Below are positions 1 through 8,870 of a stretch of 38,602 nt of DNA, piece by piece. Numbering within the stretch: the first letter of the stretch is position 1; every line of letters begins with the position of its first letter. Both the position numbers and the translations under genes were made by a program. The stretch spans positions 1 through 38,602 of the forward strand of contig JBNARO010000019.1 in assembly GCA_049718665.1 (NCBI GenBank), given 5' to 3'. Source of the DNA: NZ13-RE01 sp049718665 (lineage in GTDB: Bacteria; Dictyoglomota; Dictyoglomia; Dictyoglomales; Dictyoglomaceae). Below the pieces are notes generated by a model. That model made no database searches. It worked only from the letters and a program-made list of their open reading frames with translations, and was not told the DNA's origin.

Positions 1-65
1 AGAAAGGGATTTATCCTAATATTTGAGGGGTGATAAAAGTGATTACAGGTCAGGGTATCAAAATC

Positions 66-93
66 TTGACATTTTCCAAATACTATTTATAAT
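66..93 (+). promoter_or_regulatory. sigma70-type promoter of tRNA-Leu
   Basis: TTGACA at 66-71 and TATAAT at 88-93 are both perfect consensus hexamers, separated by 16 bases. Transcription would start near 100, just upstream of the tRNA at 109. Bases 1-65 hold no gene I can support. Confidence 0.85.
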
Positions 94-108
94 CAAAGAT
101 AAAAAGGA

Positions 109-196
109 GCCGAGGTGGTGGAATTTGGCAGACACGTAGCATTGAGGGTGCTATGGGTGCAAACCCGTCCGGGTTCAAATCCCGGCCTCGGCACCA
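109..196 (+). tRNA. tRNA-Leu (anticodon GAG)
   Basis: The acceptor stem GCCGAGG (109-115) pairs with CCTCGGC (186-192), followed by A and an encoded CCA. The anticodon stem TAGCA/TGCTA encloses the loop TTGAGGG, giving anticodon GAG, which reads CUC/CUU. A long variable arm (GGG TGCAAA CCC) marks a class II tRNA, as expected for Leu. The T arm is CCGGG-TTCAAAT-CCCGG. Confidence 0.97.
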
Positions 197-214
197 TAAC
201 TTAAAGTAAAAAAT

Positions 215-248
215 GGTTGAGGTTTATTACTCAACCTTTATTTTATTT
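215..248 (+). terminator. intrinsic terminator or attenuator after tRNA-Leu
   Basis: A 7-bp stem GGTTGAG (215-221) and CTCAACC (230-236) is followed by a T-rich run at 237-248. It ends only about 20 bases before the oppD start. No separate promoter is visible for oppD, so the hairpin probably leaks and oppD may be read from the tRNA promoter. Confidence 0.7.
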
Positions 249-267
249 ATGAAGGAGGGTCTGCAAT

Positions 268-1251
268 TTGGCGAAAGAAGAGGTTCTATTAGAAATTAGG
301 AATTTAGCTACTTATTTCTTCACCGATGAAGGTATAGTGAAAGCTGTAGACGATGTGAGTTTTAAATTATCCCCTGGGGAGTCCTTGGGGATATTAGGAG
401 AATCTGGATGTGGAAAGAGTGTTACCGCCCTTTCTATTATGCGTTTAGTCCAAACACCTGGGAAAATTGTTGGCGGAGAAGTTTTATTCAAGGGTGAAGA
501 CCTATTAAAGAAATCTGAAGAAGAGATGAGACAGATTCGTGGAAACAAAATATCCATGATTTTTCAAGACCCTATGACTTCTTTGAATCCAGTATTTACT
601 GTTGGTGATCAAATAATAGAGGCTATTGTTCTTCATCAAGGATTGGATAAAAAAACAGCAAAAAAGAAAGCTATTGAAATGTTAGAGTTAGTAAGAATTC
701 CTGAAGCTCAAAAAAGGATAAATGATTATCCTCATCAATTTAGTGGTGGAATGAGACAAAGAGTAATGATTGCCATGGCATTATCTTGTAATCCATCTAT
801 ATTAATTGCTGATGAACCTACAACTGCATTAGATGTTACAATTCAAGCTCAAATTTTAGAACTTATAAAACAATTGAGAAGAGAATTTAATATGTCCACA
901 ATCCTTATAACCCATGATATGGGGATTGTTGCAGAATCCTGCGATAATGTATTAGTCATGTATGCAGGAAAGGTAGTTGAATATGCTGATTTGAATACAA
1001 TTTTTAAACATCCCGCCCATCCATATACTATAGGGCTTTTAGAATCTGTACCTCGATTAGATGTGAGAAGGGAAAGATTAAATGCTATTGAAGGACAACC
1101 TCCTGATTTGATAGCTTTACCAAATTATTGTTATTATGCTGATAGATGTCCTTATAAAACAAAGGAATGTTTAGAACAGATTCCAGAATTAATAGAAATT
1201 GACAATGGACACTTAGTAAGATGTATTCATGCGAAGAAGGTTAGGAGGTAA
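268..1251 (+). CDS. oppD: oligopeptide/dipeptide ABC transporter ATPase, OppD/DppD type
   Basis: This is one of the two cytoplasmic ATPases that power a peptide importer. Walker A GESGCGKS is at residues 44-51; the ABC signature FSGGMRQR and Walker B ILIADEP with the following TALD lie in the second half. The C-terminal tail has cysteines 288, 294, 301 and 319 (CX5CX6CX17C), the iron-sulfur-type tail known from DppD-family proteins. The TTG start is chosen because GGAGGG sits 8 bases upstream. It is followed after 3 bases by oppF. No permease or binding-protein gene is in the window; they may lie upstream. The substrate (dipeptide, oligopeptide or sugar oligomer) cannot be read from the ATPase alone. 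Confidence 0.93.
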   Translation: MAKEEVLLEIRNLATYFFTDEGIVKAVDDVSFKLSPGESLGILGESGCGKSVTALSIMRLVQTPGKIVGGEVLFKGEDLLKKSEEEMRQIRGNKISMIFQDPMTSLNPVFTVGDQIIEAIVLHQGLDKKTAKKKAIEMLELVRIPEAQKRINDYPHQFSGGMRQRVMIAMALSCNPSILIADEPTTALDVTIQAQILELIKQLRREFNMSTILITHDMGIVAESCDNVLVMYAGKVVEYADLNTIFKHPAHPYTIGLLESVPRLDVRRERLNAIEGQPPDLIALPNYCYYADRCPYKTKECLEQIPELIEIDNGHLVRCIHAKKVRR

Positions 1252-1254
1252 GAG

Positions 1255-2244
1255 ATGAATAACTATACCGATGAAATTTTATTGGAAGTTAGAAATTTAA
1301 AAAAGTATTTTCCTATAAAAAGAGGAGTAGTTTTTTCAAAACATGTAGGGGATGTAAAGGCAGTAGATGGTATATCTTTTAGTATAAGAAGGGGAGAAAC
1401 AGTAGGTTTAGTAGGAGAATCAGGATGTGGAAAATCTACCACAGCAAGAGTTATTATTCGGCTTATTGAACCTACTGATGGCGAGATATTTTTTGAAGGA
1501 AAGGATATAACAAAACTTCCTCAAAATGAATTAAGAAAACTAAGAAAAGATCTGCAGATAATTTTTCAAGACCCATACTCCGCATTGAATCCAAGAATGA
1601 CTGTAAGTGAAATTATTGGGGAACCTTTAGAGGTTCATAAGATAGTAAATAATAATAGAGAAAAAGAAAAAAGAGTTCAGGAATTATTAGAATTAGTGGG
1701 ACTCGCTCCTTATCATGCCAACCGTTATCCTCATGAATTTAGTGGAGGACAAAGGCAAAGAATTGGCATTGCAAGAGCCTTAGCATTAAATCCAAAATTT
1801 ATTGTTGCAGATGAACCAACTTCTGCTTTAGATGTATCTGTAAGGGCTCAAATTATTAATCTTATGCAAGATTTACAAAAGGAATTTGGCTTAACATACT
1901 TATTTATCTCCCATGACTTGAGTGTTATAAGGCATATTTGTGATAGGATTTTAGTAATGTATCTTGGAAAGCTTGTAGAAATTGCGCCTAACGAAGAACT
2001 TTATGACTCTCCTCTCCATCCTTATACTCAAGCACTACTTTCTGCTGTTCCCATTCCAGATCCAGAGGTAGCGAGAAAAAGGAAAAGAGTACTTCTCCTT
2101 GGAGATGTTCCAAGCCCTGTAAATCCCCCATCAGGTTGTAGATTTCATCCCAGATGTCCTTATGTGATGGATATATGTTCTAAGGTGGAGCCGAAATTAA
2201 AAGAAATTAGTAAAGGACACTTTACCGCCTGCCATTTGTATTAA
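1255..2244 (+). CDS. oppF: oligopeptide/dipeptide ABC transporter ATPase, OppF/DppF type
   Basis: This is the partner ATPase of the preceding gene; the two form the nucleotide-binding heterodimer of a peptide importer. Walker A GESGCGKST, the signature FSGGQRQRIGIARAL and Walker B FIVADEPTSALD are visible. The tail has cysteines 295, 301, 308 and 326 in the same CX5CX6CX17C spacing as the OppD tail. The length (329 aa) is normal for the family. An AGGAGG sequence 6-7 bases before the ATG overlaps the end of oppD. The stop is one base before gatC, so translation of the two is probably coupled. Confidence 0.93.
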   Translation: MNNYTDEILLEVRNLKKYFPIKRGVVFSKHVGDVKAVDGISFSIRRGETVGLVGESGCGKSTTARVIIRLIEPTDGEIFFEGKDITKLPQNELRKLRKDLQIIFQDPYSALNPRMTVSEIIGEPLEVHKIVNNNREKEKRVQELLELVGLAPYHANRYPHEFSGGQRQRIGIARALALNPKFIVADEPTSALDVSVRAQIINLMQDLQKEFGLTYLFISHDLSVIRHICDRILVMYLGKLVEIAPNEELYDSPLHPYTQALLSAVPIPDPEVARKRKRVLLLGDVPSPVNPPSGCRFHPRCPYVMDICSKVEPKLKEISKGHFTACHLY

Positions 2245-2245
2245 A

Positions 2246-2542
2246 ATGATGAAAGATTTTATTCAACAACTTAAAAAGACTGCACACCTTGCAAGGTTAA
2301 ATTTAACAGAGGAAGAAGTAGAACTTTATTCAAAACAGCTGGAGGATATTCTAAATTATTTCCAAAAGCTCCAGGAATTAGATACGTCGAAAGTAGAGCC
2401 TATGGCTCATGTTCTTCCCCTTAATAACATATGGAGAGAAGATGAGGTTAAAGAAAGTATGGACCAAGAACTAATTCTTATGAATGCTCCTGAAGTGGAA
2501 AATAGTTGTTTTAAAGTTCCAAAAATTGTAAAAGATATTTGA
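2246..2542 (+). CDS. gatC: Asp/Glu-tRNA amidotransferase subunit C
   Basis: This is the small structural subunit that clamps GatA to GatB in the enzyme converting Glu-tRNA(Gln) and/or Asp-tRNA(Asn) to the amide form. At 98 aa it has the usual length. It shows the family pattern: a helical N-terminus with HLARLNLTEEEVE, then LEDILNYFQKLQELDTSKVEPMAHV. Two ATG codons are in tandem (2246 and 2249), and no SD is visible before either. Start one base after the oppF stop suggests coupled translation. Confidence 0.93.
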   Translation: MMKDFIQQLKKTAHLARLNLTEEEVELYSKQLEDILNYFQKLQELDTSKVEPMAHVLPLNNIWREDEVKESMDQELILMNAPEVENSCFKVPKIVKDI

Positions 2543-2553
2543 AGGGATTAAAA

Positions 2554-4002
2554 ATGAATAGTATAAAAGAGATTCACAATTTATATTCAAAGAAAGAAAT
2601 AACCGTTAGAGAGGTTGTGGAATATTTTTTAAAAAAAATTGAAAAATGGGATCCTTATGTTCATGCTTTTTTAACTATAGATTTTGATTATATAGAAGAA
2701 GAAATTAAAAGGGTAGAAAACAAAAAATTTACTGAAGATCTTCCTTTATATGGAATTCCTATTGCAATAAAGGATAATATATTAACAAAGGGACTTAGAA
2801 CTACCTGTGCCTCAAAAATTCTTGAAAATTTTATTCCTCCATATGATGCGGAAGTTGTAAGAAGATTAAAGGAAAAAGGAGCAATAATAATTGGAAAAAC
2901 AAATCTTGATGAATTTGCTATGGGTTCATCTACTGAAAACTCAGCATTTGGTCCTACAAAAAATCCTTGGGATTTGGAAAGAGTTCCTGGCGGATCTTCA
3001 GGAGGCTCTGCGGTGGCAGTAGCGGTAGGAGAGACTATTTTGTCTCTTGGCTCTGATACTGGTGGTTCCATAAGACAACCTGCAAGCTTTACTGGAGTCT
3101 TGGGACTAAAACCAACTTATGGACTGGTTTCAAGATATGGACTTGTTGCTTTTGCATCTTCTTTAGACCAGATTGGTCCCTTTGCAAGAAAGGTAGAAGA
3201 TTTAGCAATAATTCTTCAGATAATTGCGGGTTATGATCCAAAGGATTCTACCTCTTCACCTTATCCTGTCCCCAATTATTTAGAAGCATTAGGAAAAAGC
3301 GTAAAAGGATGGAAAATTGGTGTTCCTAAGGAAATGTGGAAAGAAGGAGTAAGCGAAGAAGTTTTAGAAGTATTAGAATCTGCCTTAAAAGTATTAAAGG
3401 ATTTGGGAGTAGAATTAATTGAAATATCCTTGCCTTCTGTGGAATATGCTCTACCTACATATTATTTAATTGCTACCTCCGAGGCAAGTTCAAATCTCGC
3501 AAGATACGATGGTATTCACTATGGATATAGAAATAAAAAGCAGAAGGATTTAATTTCTCTATATAAAGTATCAAGAGGAGAAGGTTTTGGAAGTGAAGTA
3601 AAAAGAAGAATCATTTTAGGAACTTATGCCTTATCTGCAGGTTATTATGATGCTTATTATCTTAAGGCTGCAAAAGTAAGAACTCTTATTCGTCAAGAAT
3701 TTGAGTCTGCCTTTAAAAAGGTTGATATAATAATTTCACCTACAAGTCCAACCCTTCCCTTTAAATTGGGAGAGAAAATAGAAGATCCATTACAGATGTA
3801 TCTTTCTGATATAATGACCATCCCTGTAAATCTTGCTGGAATTCCAGCAATATCTGTTCCTGCGGGATTTAAAGGAAATCTTCCAGTAGGACTTCAATTT
3901 ATGGGTCCCTTCTTTTCTGAGGATAAACTTCTGGAGATATCTTATGCTTTCCAGAAAATAATGGATTTTTCTGAAAAATATCCTAACTTGGAGATGAGAT
4001 AA
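2554..4002 (+). CDS. gatA: Asp/Glu-tRNA amidotransferase subunit A (amidase)
   Basis: This amidase-signature subunit releases ammonia from glutamine for transamidation of mischarged tRNA. The catalytic Lys is in PIAIKDNI, and the Ser/cis-Ser part of the triad is in GGSSGGSAVAVAVG and GSDTGGSIRQPASF. I take ATG 2554 (482 aa) rather than the in-frame TTG at 2539: GAAGGGA is correctly spaced for 2554, and MNSIKEIHNLYSKKEITV matches the normal N-terminus. It starts 11 bases after gatC and its stop overlaps the gatB start by one base (TAATG). Confidence 0.95.
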   Translation: MNSIKEIHNLYSKKEITVREVVEYFLKKIEKWDPYVHAFLTIDFDYIEEEIKRVENKKFTEDLPLYGIPIAIKDNILTKGLRTTCASKILENFIPPYDAEVVRRLKEKGAIIIGKTNLDEFAMGSSTENSAFGPTKNPWDLERVPGGSSGGSAVAVAVGETILSLGSDTGGSIRQPASFTGVLGLKPTYGLVSRYGLVAFASSLDQIGPFARKVEDLAIILQIIAGYDPKDSTSSPYPVPNYLEALGKSVKGWKIGVPKEMWKEGVSEEVLEVLESALKVLKDLGVELIEISLPSVEYALPTYYLIATSEASSNLARYDGIHYGYRNKKQKDLISLYKVSRGEGFGSEVKRRIILGTYALSAGYYDAYYLKAAKVRTLIRQEFESAFKKVDIIISPTSPTLPFKLGEKIEDPLQMYLSDIMTIPVNLAGIPAISVPAGFKGNLPVGLQFMGPFFSEDKLLEISYAFQKIMDFSEKYPNLEMR

Positions 4003-5453
4003 TGTATCTTCCTGTTATAGGATTAGAGGTTCATGCTCAGCTTTTAACAAAATCAAAAATGTTTTGTTCTTGTAGTACAGACCATGAGAATGCACCTCCA
4101 AATACTTTGGTCTGTCCTATATGTATGGGAATGCCTGGAGTTCTTCCTGTGGTAAATAAAAAGGCGGTAGAATTAGTTTTAAAAACCGCTTTAGCTCTAA
4201 ATTGTGAGATTGCAGGTTTTTCAAAATTTGACAGAAAAAATTACTTTTATCCTGATCTTCCAAAAGGTTATCAAATATCTCAGTACGATCTTCCTCTTGC
4301 AAAGGGTGGATATGTAGAATTTGAAGTAGATGGAGAGATAAAAAGAGTTAGATTAAAAAGAATACATTTAGAAGAAGATACAGGAAAGCTTCTCCATATG
4401 GGAGAAGGAGATAGATTGGCAGAGGCAGAATATAGCCTTGTAGATTTAAATCGCTGTGGGATCCCATTAATGGAAATAGTAACAGAACCAGATATTCATT
4501 CTGCAAAAGAAGCAAGGTTGTTTTTGCAAGAATTAAGAGCCATATTAAGATATTTAGAAGTAAGTAGTGGTGATATGGAGAAAGGCTCACTAAGATGTGA
4601 TGCCAACATATCCATAATGACAGAAAATGGAATTTTGGGAACAAGAACAGAAATAAAAAATGTTAACTCTTTTTATTCCTTAGAAAAAGCCTTAGAATAT
4701 GAAATAGAAAGACAGATTAACCTTCTAAAGGAAGGAAAAGAAGTAATTCAGGAGACAAGACATTGGGATGAGAAAAGACAAATTACAGTAACTTTACGAG
4801 GAAAAGAAGAGGCGGAGGATTATAGGTATTTCCCAGAACCTGATATTCCCCCATTAATAATTCCAAAGGAAATCTTAGAAGAAATTAAAAAAACTATTCC
4901 TCCTTTACCTTTACAAAGAAAATTATATTTACAAAAAACTTACTCCTTAACCTCCAAAGAGGCAGAAATTATCACATTAGAGAAAGAGCTTTGTGAGTTC
5001 TTTGATAAATGCTTAGAGATATATACTAATGTTAAAAATTTGAGTAATTGGATAACTGTAGAACTCATGAGTTATTTAAATGACCAGAAATTAAACTTTA
5101 GAGACTTGAAGATTGAACCAAAAGATTTTGTCAAAATTATTGAGATGGTAGATAAAAATGAAATAACAAGATCTGTAGGAAAGGAAATTTTAAGAAAGTA
5201 TTTAGACACAAAAGAAAGTCCAGAAAAAATTGTAGAGAGAGAAGGGCTGAAAACATTAAGCGATTTTAACATGATAAAAGAAATAGTCAAAAAAGTTATA
5301 GATGGAAATGAAAAGGCGGTATCGGATTATATGAAAGGAAAGAAAAATGTGATAAACTTTTTAGTAGGACAAGTAATGAAAGAAACAAAGGGGAGAGCAA
5401 GTTTAGATGTAGTAAAAAATCTCTTAGAAGAGGAGCTTAATAAGATGAGATGA
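4002..5453 (+). CDS. gatB: Asp/Glu-tRNA amidotransferase subunit B
   Basis: GatB binds the mischarged tRNA, activates its side chain with ATP and receives ammonia from GatA. The 483-aa protein has the GatB opening (PVIGLEVHAQLLTKSKMFC), paired cysteine motifs (CSCS and CPIC) near residues 23-40, HLEEDTGK, and the C-terminal helical tail (GatB/YqeY-type) ending in LVGQVMKETKGRA. The complete gatCAB set implies indirect synthesis of Gln- and/or Asn-tRNA. The stop overlaps the pilB start by 4 bases (ATGA), which ties the amidotransferase to the pilus genes in one transcript. Confidence 0.96.
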   Translation: MYLPVIGLEVHAQLLTKSKMFCSCSTDHENAPPNTLVCPICMGMPGVLPVVNKKAVELVLKTALALNCEIAGFSKFDRKNYFYPDLPKGYQISQYDLPLAKGGYVEFEVDGEIKRVRLKRIHLEEDTGKLLHMGEGDRLAEAEYSLVDLNRCGIPLMEIVTEPDIHSAKEARLFLQELRAILRYLEVSSGDMEKGSLRCDANISIMTENGILGTRTEIKNVNSFYSLEKALEYEIERQINLLKEGKEVIQETRHWDEKRQITVTLRGKEEAEDYRYFPEPDIPPLIIPKEILEEIKKTIPPLPLQRKLYLQKTYSLTSKEAEIITLEKELCEFFDKCLEIYTNVKNLSNWITVELMSYLNDQKLNFRDLKIEPKDFVKIIEMVDKNEITRSVGKEILRKYLDTKESPEKIVEREGLKTLSDFNMIKEIVKKVIDGNEKAVSDYMKGKKNVINFLVGQVMKETKGRASLDVVKNLLEEELNKMR

Positions 5454-7138
5454 AAGACAAAAAACCCTTAGGGGAATATCTTTTAGAACTTGGACTGATA
5501 ACTAAGGAACAGTTAGAAAAGGCTCTTGAAGAGCAGAAAAAAACAGGAGCAAGATTAGGACAAATTCTTATTGAAAGAGGATATGTTAAGCCAGAGGACA
5601 TTGGAAGGGTTTTAGAATTACAAAGTGAGATTCCCTATATTCCTCTTTCTCAAATTAAAATTGATGAGAAACTTATTCAAAGTTTTCCAGAAAATATTCT
5701 GAGAAGGTATAGATTTTTACCTATAAAAAGAGAAGGAGGATTAATTCATATTGCTATTGTTCCACCATTCACTTCTGAGCTTGTTAATGAGATAAGAAGG
5801 ATTGTTCGCTCTCCTTTAAAATTATTTCTAATCACAGAAAGGGAATTTAACCAAGCCCTTTCTCAAGTTTTTTCCTTAGATAAGACTACAAAGGAAGTAA
5901 TTCAAGATTTTCAATCAAGAAGACCTGTAGAAAACATTGAGACTGCACCACCAGTTATTGAAATAGAAGAGGCACCTGTAGTAAGGCTTGTATCTTCTAT
6001 CATAAATGAGGCAATAATAAGAAATGCCAGTGATATTCATTTAGACCCTCAAGAGAAGGATATAAAAGTGAGGTATAGAATAGATGGAATACTTTTTGAT
6101 ATTATGAGTATTCCAAAGGAGCTTCAAGATGCAGTAGTAAGTAGAATAAAGGTTATGGCAGGAATGGATATAGCAGAGAGAAGAAGACCTCAAGATGGAA
6201 GAGCAACTTATAAGTATGAAAATAAAATCTTTGATCTAAGAGTAGCAAGTATTGGAGCAACCCATGGGGAAATGGTAGTGATTCGTCTCCTTGATAAGAC
6301 AAAGGTCTTAATAGAGTTAGACCGCCTTGGTATGACTCCCCAAGATTTAAATACCTTTGAAAATCTTATAAGAAAACCCTTTGGACTCATATTAGTAACA
6401 GGTCCAACAGGAAGTGGAAAAACTACAACTTTATATGCTGCATTAAATGTTTTAAATAAGCCTCAGGTAAATATAATTACTTTAGAAGACCCTGTGGAAT
6501 ATGAAATAGCTGGAATAAACCAGATTCAAGTTCAACCAAGAATAAATATTGACTTCGCTACAGGACTTCGGAGTATCTTAAGATTAGACCCAAATATTAT
6601 AATGGTTGGAGAAATTAGAGATACAGAAACTTTAAATATAGCTATTGAGTCTGCTCTTACTGGGCATTTAGTACTCTCCACTTTTCATGCTAATGATGCA
6701 GTCTCTGCCATTGCAAGGCTTCTCCAGATGGGAGTTGAACCCTTTTTAATTGCATCTTCTCTTCTTGGAGTTGTTGCCCAAAGATTAGTAAGAACTATCT
6801 GCCTATCTTGTAAAGAAGAGTATATTGCGCAAAGAGAAGAGATTGAAGAATTGAGATTAACAAAAATATTGGAGGATCCATTAAAACTCTATAGAGGGAG
6901 AGGATGTGTTCTTTGCAATCATACTGGATTCTTAGGAAGGACAGGAGTTTTTGAAATTTTAAGAGTTACAAGAGGCATAAGAGAATTAATAACAAAGAGA
7001 GCAAGCTTAGATGAGATAAGAGAAAAGGCAGAAGAAGAAGGAATGAGAACTCTATTTTATAATGCTCGAGAGAAGGTACTCTCTGGAATAACCACTTTTG
7101 AAGAGGCAAAAAGAGTAATTCACTGGGAAGGTGATTAG
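5450..7138 (+). CDS. pilB: type IV pilus assembly ATPase PilB with N-terminal MshEN domain
   Basis: This cytoplasmic hexameric ATPase drives pilus extension (PilB/GspE family). The N-terminus has two 24-residue MshEN-type motifs at residues 6-29 and 35-58, separated by 5 residues; this domain binds cyclic-di-GMP in MshE. The ATPase core has Walker A GPTGSGKTT at about 318-326, an Asp box, and Walker B IIMVGEIRD near 382-390. A tetracysteine zinc motif (CLSC ... CVLC) lies near 450-490. Length (562 aa) is normal. The ATG overlaps the gatB stop. pilC follows after 2 bases. No pilT retraction ATPase is present in the window. Confidence 0.95.
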   Translation: MKDKKPLGEYLLELGLITKEQLEKALEEQKKTGARLGQILIERGYVKPEDIGRVLELQSEIPYIPLSQIKIDEKLIQSFPENILRRYRFLPIKREGGLIHIAIVPPFTSELVNEIRRIVRSPLKLFLITEREFNQALSQVFSLDKTTKEVIQDFQSRRPVENIETAPPVIEIEEAPVVRLVSSIINEAIIRNASDIHLDPQEKDIKVRYRIDGILFDIMSIPKELQDAVVSRIKVMAGMDIAERRRPQDGRATYKYENKIFDLRVASIGATHGEMVVIRLLDKTKVLIELDRLGMTPQDLNTFENLIRKPFGLILVTGPTGSGKTTTLYAALNVLNKPQVNIITLEDPVEYEIAGINQIQVQPRINIDFATGLRSILRLDPNIIMVGEIRDTETLNIAIESALTGHLVLSTFHANDAVSAIARLLQMGVEPFLIASSLLGVVAQRLVRTICLSCKEEYIAQREEIEELRLTKILEDPLKLYRGRGCVLCNHTGFLGRTGVFEILRVTRGIRELITKRASLDEIREKAEEEGMRTLFYNAREKVLSGITTFEEAKRVIHWEGD

Positions 7139-7140
7139 TC

Positions 7141-8343
7141 TTGCCTCGCTTTGAGTATACTGCAAAAGACCCTCAAGGAAGAATATTAAAGGGAATAATT
7201 GAAGCAGAAACAGAAAGAGAAGCAAGAAGATTAATAAGAAGACAAAGACTTTATATAATATCTTTAAAAAAGGAATCAAATTTTCTAAAAGCCTTAACTT
7301 ACAAGAAAAAAGTAACTTTACCAGAACTTGTTGTTTTTACAACCCAATTTGCCTCTCTTTTAAGGTCTGGAATCATATTGACAGAAGCTTTAACTACATT
7401 AGCCCAGCAGACAGATAATCCATATTTTAAAGAGGTTATAAGAGATGTGAGAATAAGCATAGATGCAGGAGAAAGTTTATCGGAAGCATTGAGTAAGCAT
7501 CCAAAAGTATTTCCACAAATTTATATAAATTTAATAAGAACAGGGGAAATAACAGGAAATTTAGACATTATGTTAGAAAGACTTGCAAAATATTTTGATG
7601 AGCAACATGAATTGAGGGAAAAGATAAAATCTTCCTTAACCTATCCTACAATAGTTATAATTTCCGCAATTGCAGTTGTTATTTTCCTTTTGACTTTTGT
7701 GGTTCCAGTATTTCAAAGAATATATGGAAGAACAAATGTCCCTTTACCTCTTCCTACAAGAATACTAATCTCAATAAGTAACTTTATGAAAAATTATATT
7801 TTAATTATCCTTCTTGCCCTTATAGGAATCTTTGTTCTTATTAGAATTCTTCTTACAAACCTAAAAATTAGAAGATGGTGGGATGAGAAAAAATTAAAAA
7901 TTCCAAAAATTGGAAAGATTTGGAAACAAATTATTCTTGTCAGATTTGCGAGTACCTTTAACACTCTAATCTCAAGCGGAATTTTGATTACTCAATCCTT
8001 AGAAATTCTACAAGACGTAGTAGGAAATCTTTATTTTGCAGATAACCTAAGAAACATTAATAGGGGTATTATGGAGGGAAGATCTCTCTCAGAACTTATG
8101 CAGACAGAAATTTTCACTCCAATGCTTGTTAGAATGATAGGAGTTGGAGAAAGGACAGGTAGGGTTGACGCAATGCTTGAAGAGTTTTCAAGATTTTCTC
8201 AAAGAGAGCTTGATAATCAGACAAAGAGATTAACATCAATAATTGAGCCAATGATCACCTTAGGACTTGCAGGAATAGTTTTCTTTATAGCTCTCTCTAT
8301 GTATCTTCCTATGTTTAATATGGTAAGACTATTTAGAAGGTGA
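7141..8343 (+). CDS. pilC: type IV pilus inner-membrane platform protein PilC
   Basis: PilC/GspF is the polytopic membrane protein that couples PilB to pilin assembly. The opening PRFEYTAKDPQGRILKGIIEA is typical. Two GspF repeats are present, each starting with the pattern FTTQFASLLRSG / VRFASTFNTLISSG and containing SLSEAL or SLSELM. Hydrophobic segments near residues 168-190, 215-237 and 375-395 give three membrane spans. Length (400 aa) is standard. The TTG start has GGAAGG upstream inside the end of pilB. Confidence 0.94.
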   Translation: MPRFEYTAKDPQGRILKGIIEAETEREARRLIRRQRLYIISLKKESNFLKALTYKKKVTLPELVVFTTQFASLLRSGIILTEALTTLAQQTDNPYFKEVIRDVRISIDAGESLSEALSKHPKVFPQIYINLIRTGEITGNLDIMLERLAKYFDEQHELREKIKSSLTYPTIVIISAIAVVIFLLTFVVPVFQRIYGRTNVPLPLPTRILISISNFMKNYILIILLALIGIFVLIRILLTNLKIRRWWDEKKLKIPKIGKIWKQIILVRFASTFNTLISSGILITQSLEILQDVVGNLYFADNLRNINRGIMEGRSLSELMQTEIFTPMLVRMIGVGERTGRVDAMLEEFSRFSQRELDNQTKRLTSIIEPMITLGLAGIVFFIALSMYLPMFNMVRLFRR

Positions 8344-8356
8344 AATAAATGGGTAA

Positions 8357-8386
8357 TAGACGAATAATATCATTTTGTGATATAAT
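8357..8386 (+). promoter_or_regulatory. promoter of the major pilin gene
   Basis: An extended -10 TGATATAAT occupies 8378-8386 and a TAGACG -35-like hexamer (4 of 6 matches) lies at 8357-8362, spaced 18 bases. It sits between pilC and the pilin, giving the pilin its own strong transcription unit. Confidence 0.7.
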
Positions 8387-8429
8387 TCAAAAAAGAAAAT
8401 AATTTTAATTAAGAAAGGAGGTGAATTAA

Positions 8430-8813
8430 GTGAAGGGAAGTAAAGGTTTCTCCTTATTGGAACTCTTAGTAGTAATAGCTATTCTTGGTATCCTTATGGC
8501 AATAGCACTCCCAAGATATTTTGATGCGGTAGCAGATGCAAAAAGAAATGCTCAAAAGACCAATATTGCAATAATAAAAACAAGCTTAGAAGTATATAGG
8601 AATAAGAATAATAGCTATCCTACAAGTACTGGTACTTTTGTTGACTTCTTAAAGAATCCTAGTTACTTCTCAGAGACACCAGTTTGTCCATATAATAATA
8701 TAACTTATACTGCTCAGGAGACTCCGCCTAGTCCGTGGGATGAAAATAATGCCCATATCCTTGTGTATATAGGAACAGCAAAGTCTTACACTTTAACCTA
8801 TACCGCTCCATAA
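8430..8813 (+). CDS. type IV major pilin (prepilin), PilA-like
   Basis: A short basic leader (MKGSKG) precedes the prepilin peptidase site G/F, followed by FSLLELLVVIAILGILMAIALPRY with Glu5, the classic N-terminal helix of a type IV pilin or major pseudopilin. The mature protein is about 121 aa, small like GspG/PilA of thermophiles, and has a single cysteine (VCPYNN). The GTG start is supported by AAAGGAGGTGA, the best SD in the window. It has its own promoter and terminator, so it is probably made in excess over the minor pilins downstream. Confidence 0.9.
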   Translation: MKGSKGFSLLELLVVIAILGILMAIALPRYFDAVADAKRNAQKTNIAIIKTSLEVYRNKNNSYPTSTGTFVDFLKNPSYFSETPVCPYNNITYTAQETPPSPWDENNAHILVYIGTAKSYTLTYTAP

Positions 8814-8833
8814 CGGAGTTAAGGATTTTTCTT

Positions 8834-8865
8834 GCCCCGAAGGTAGTCTTCGGGGCTTTTTATTT
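8834..8865 (+). terminator. strong intrinsic terminator after the major pilin
   Basis: A 9-bp perfect GC-rich stem GCCCCGAAG (8834-8842) and CTTCGGGGC (8848-8856) with a 5-base loop is followed by TTTTTATTT. This is the strongest hairpin in the window. Because the minor-pilin run starts only 6 bases after the T run, it probably acts as an attenuator between pilin and downstream genes. Confidence 0.9.
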
Positions 8866-8870
8866 ATATA

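Noticed and set aside
1..65. Possible 3' end of an upstream gene
   Set aside because: All frames close within a few codons and none shows a recognisable C-terminus; no SD-led gene fits before the tRNA promoter.
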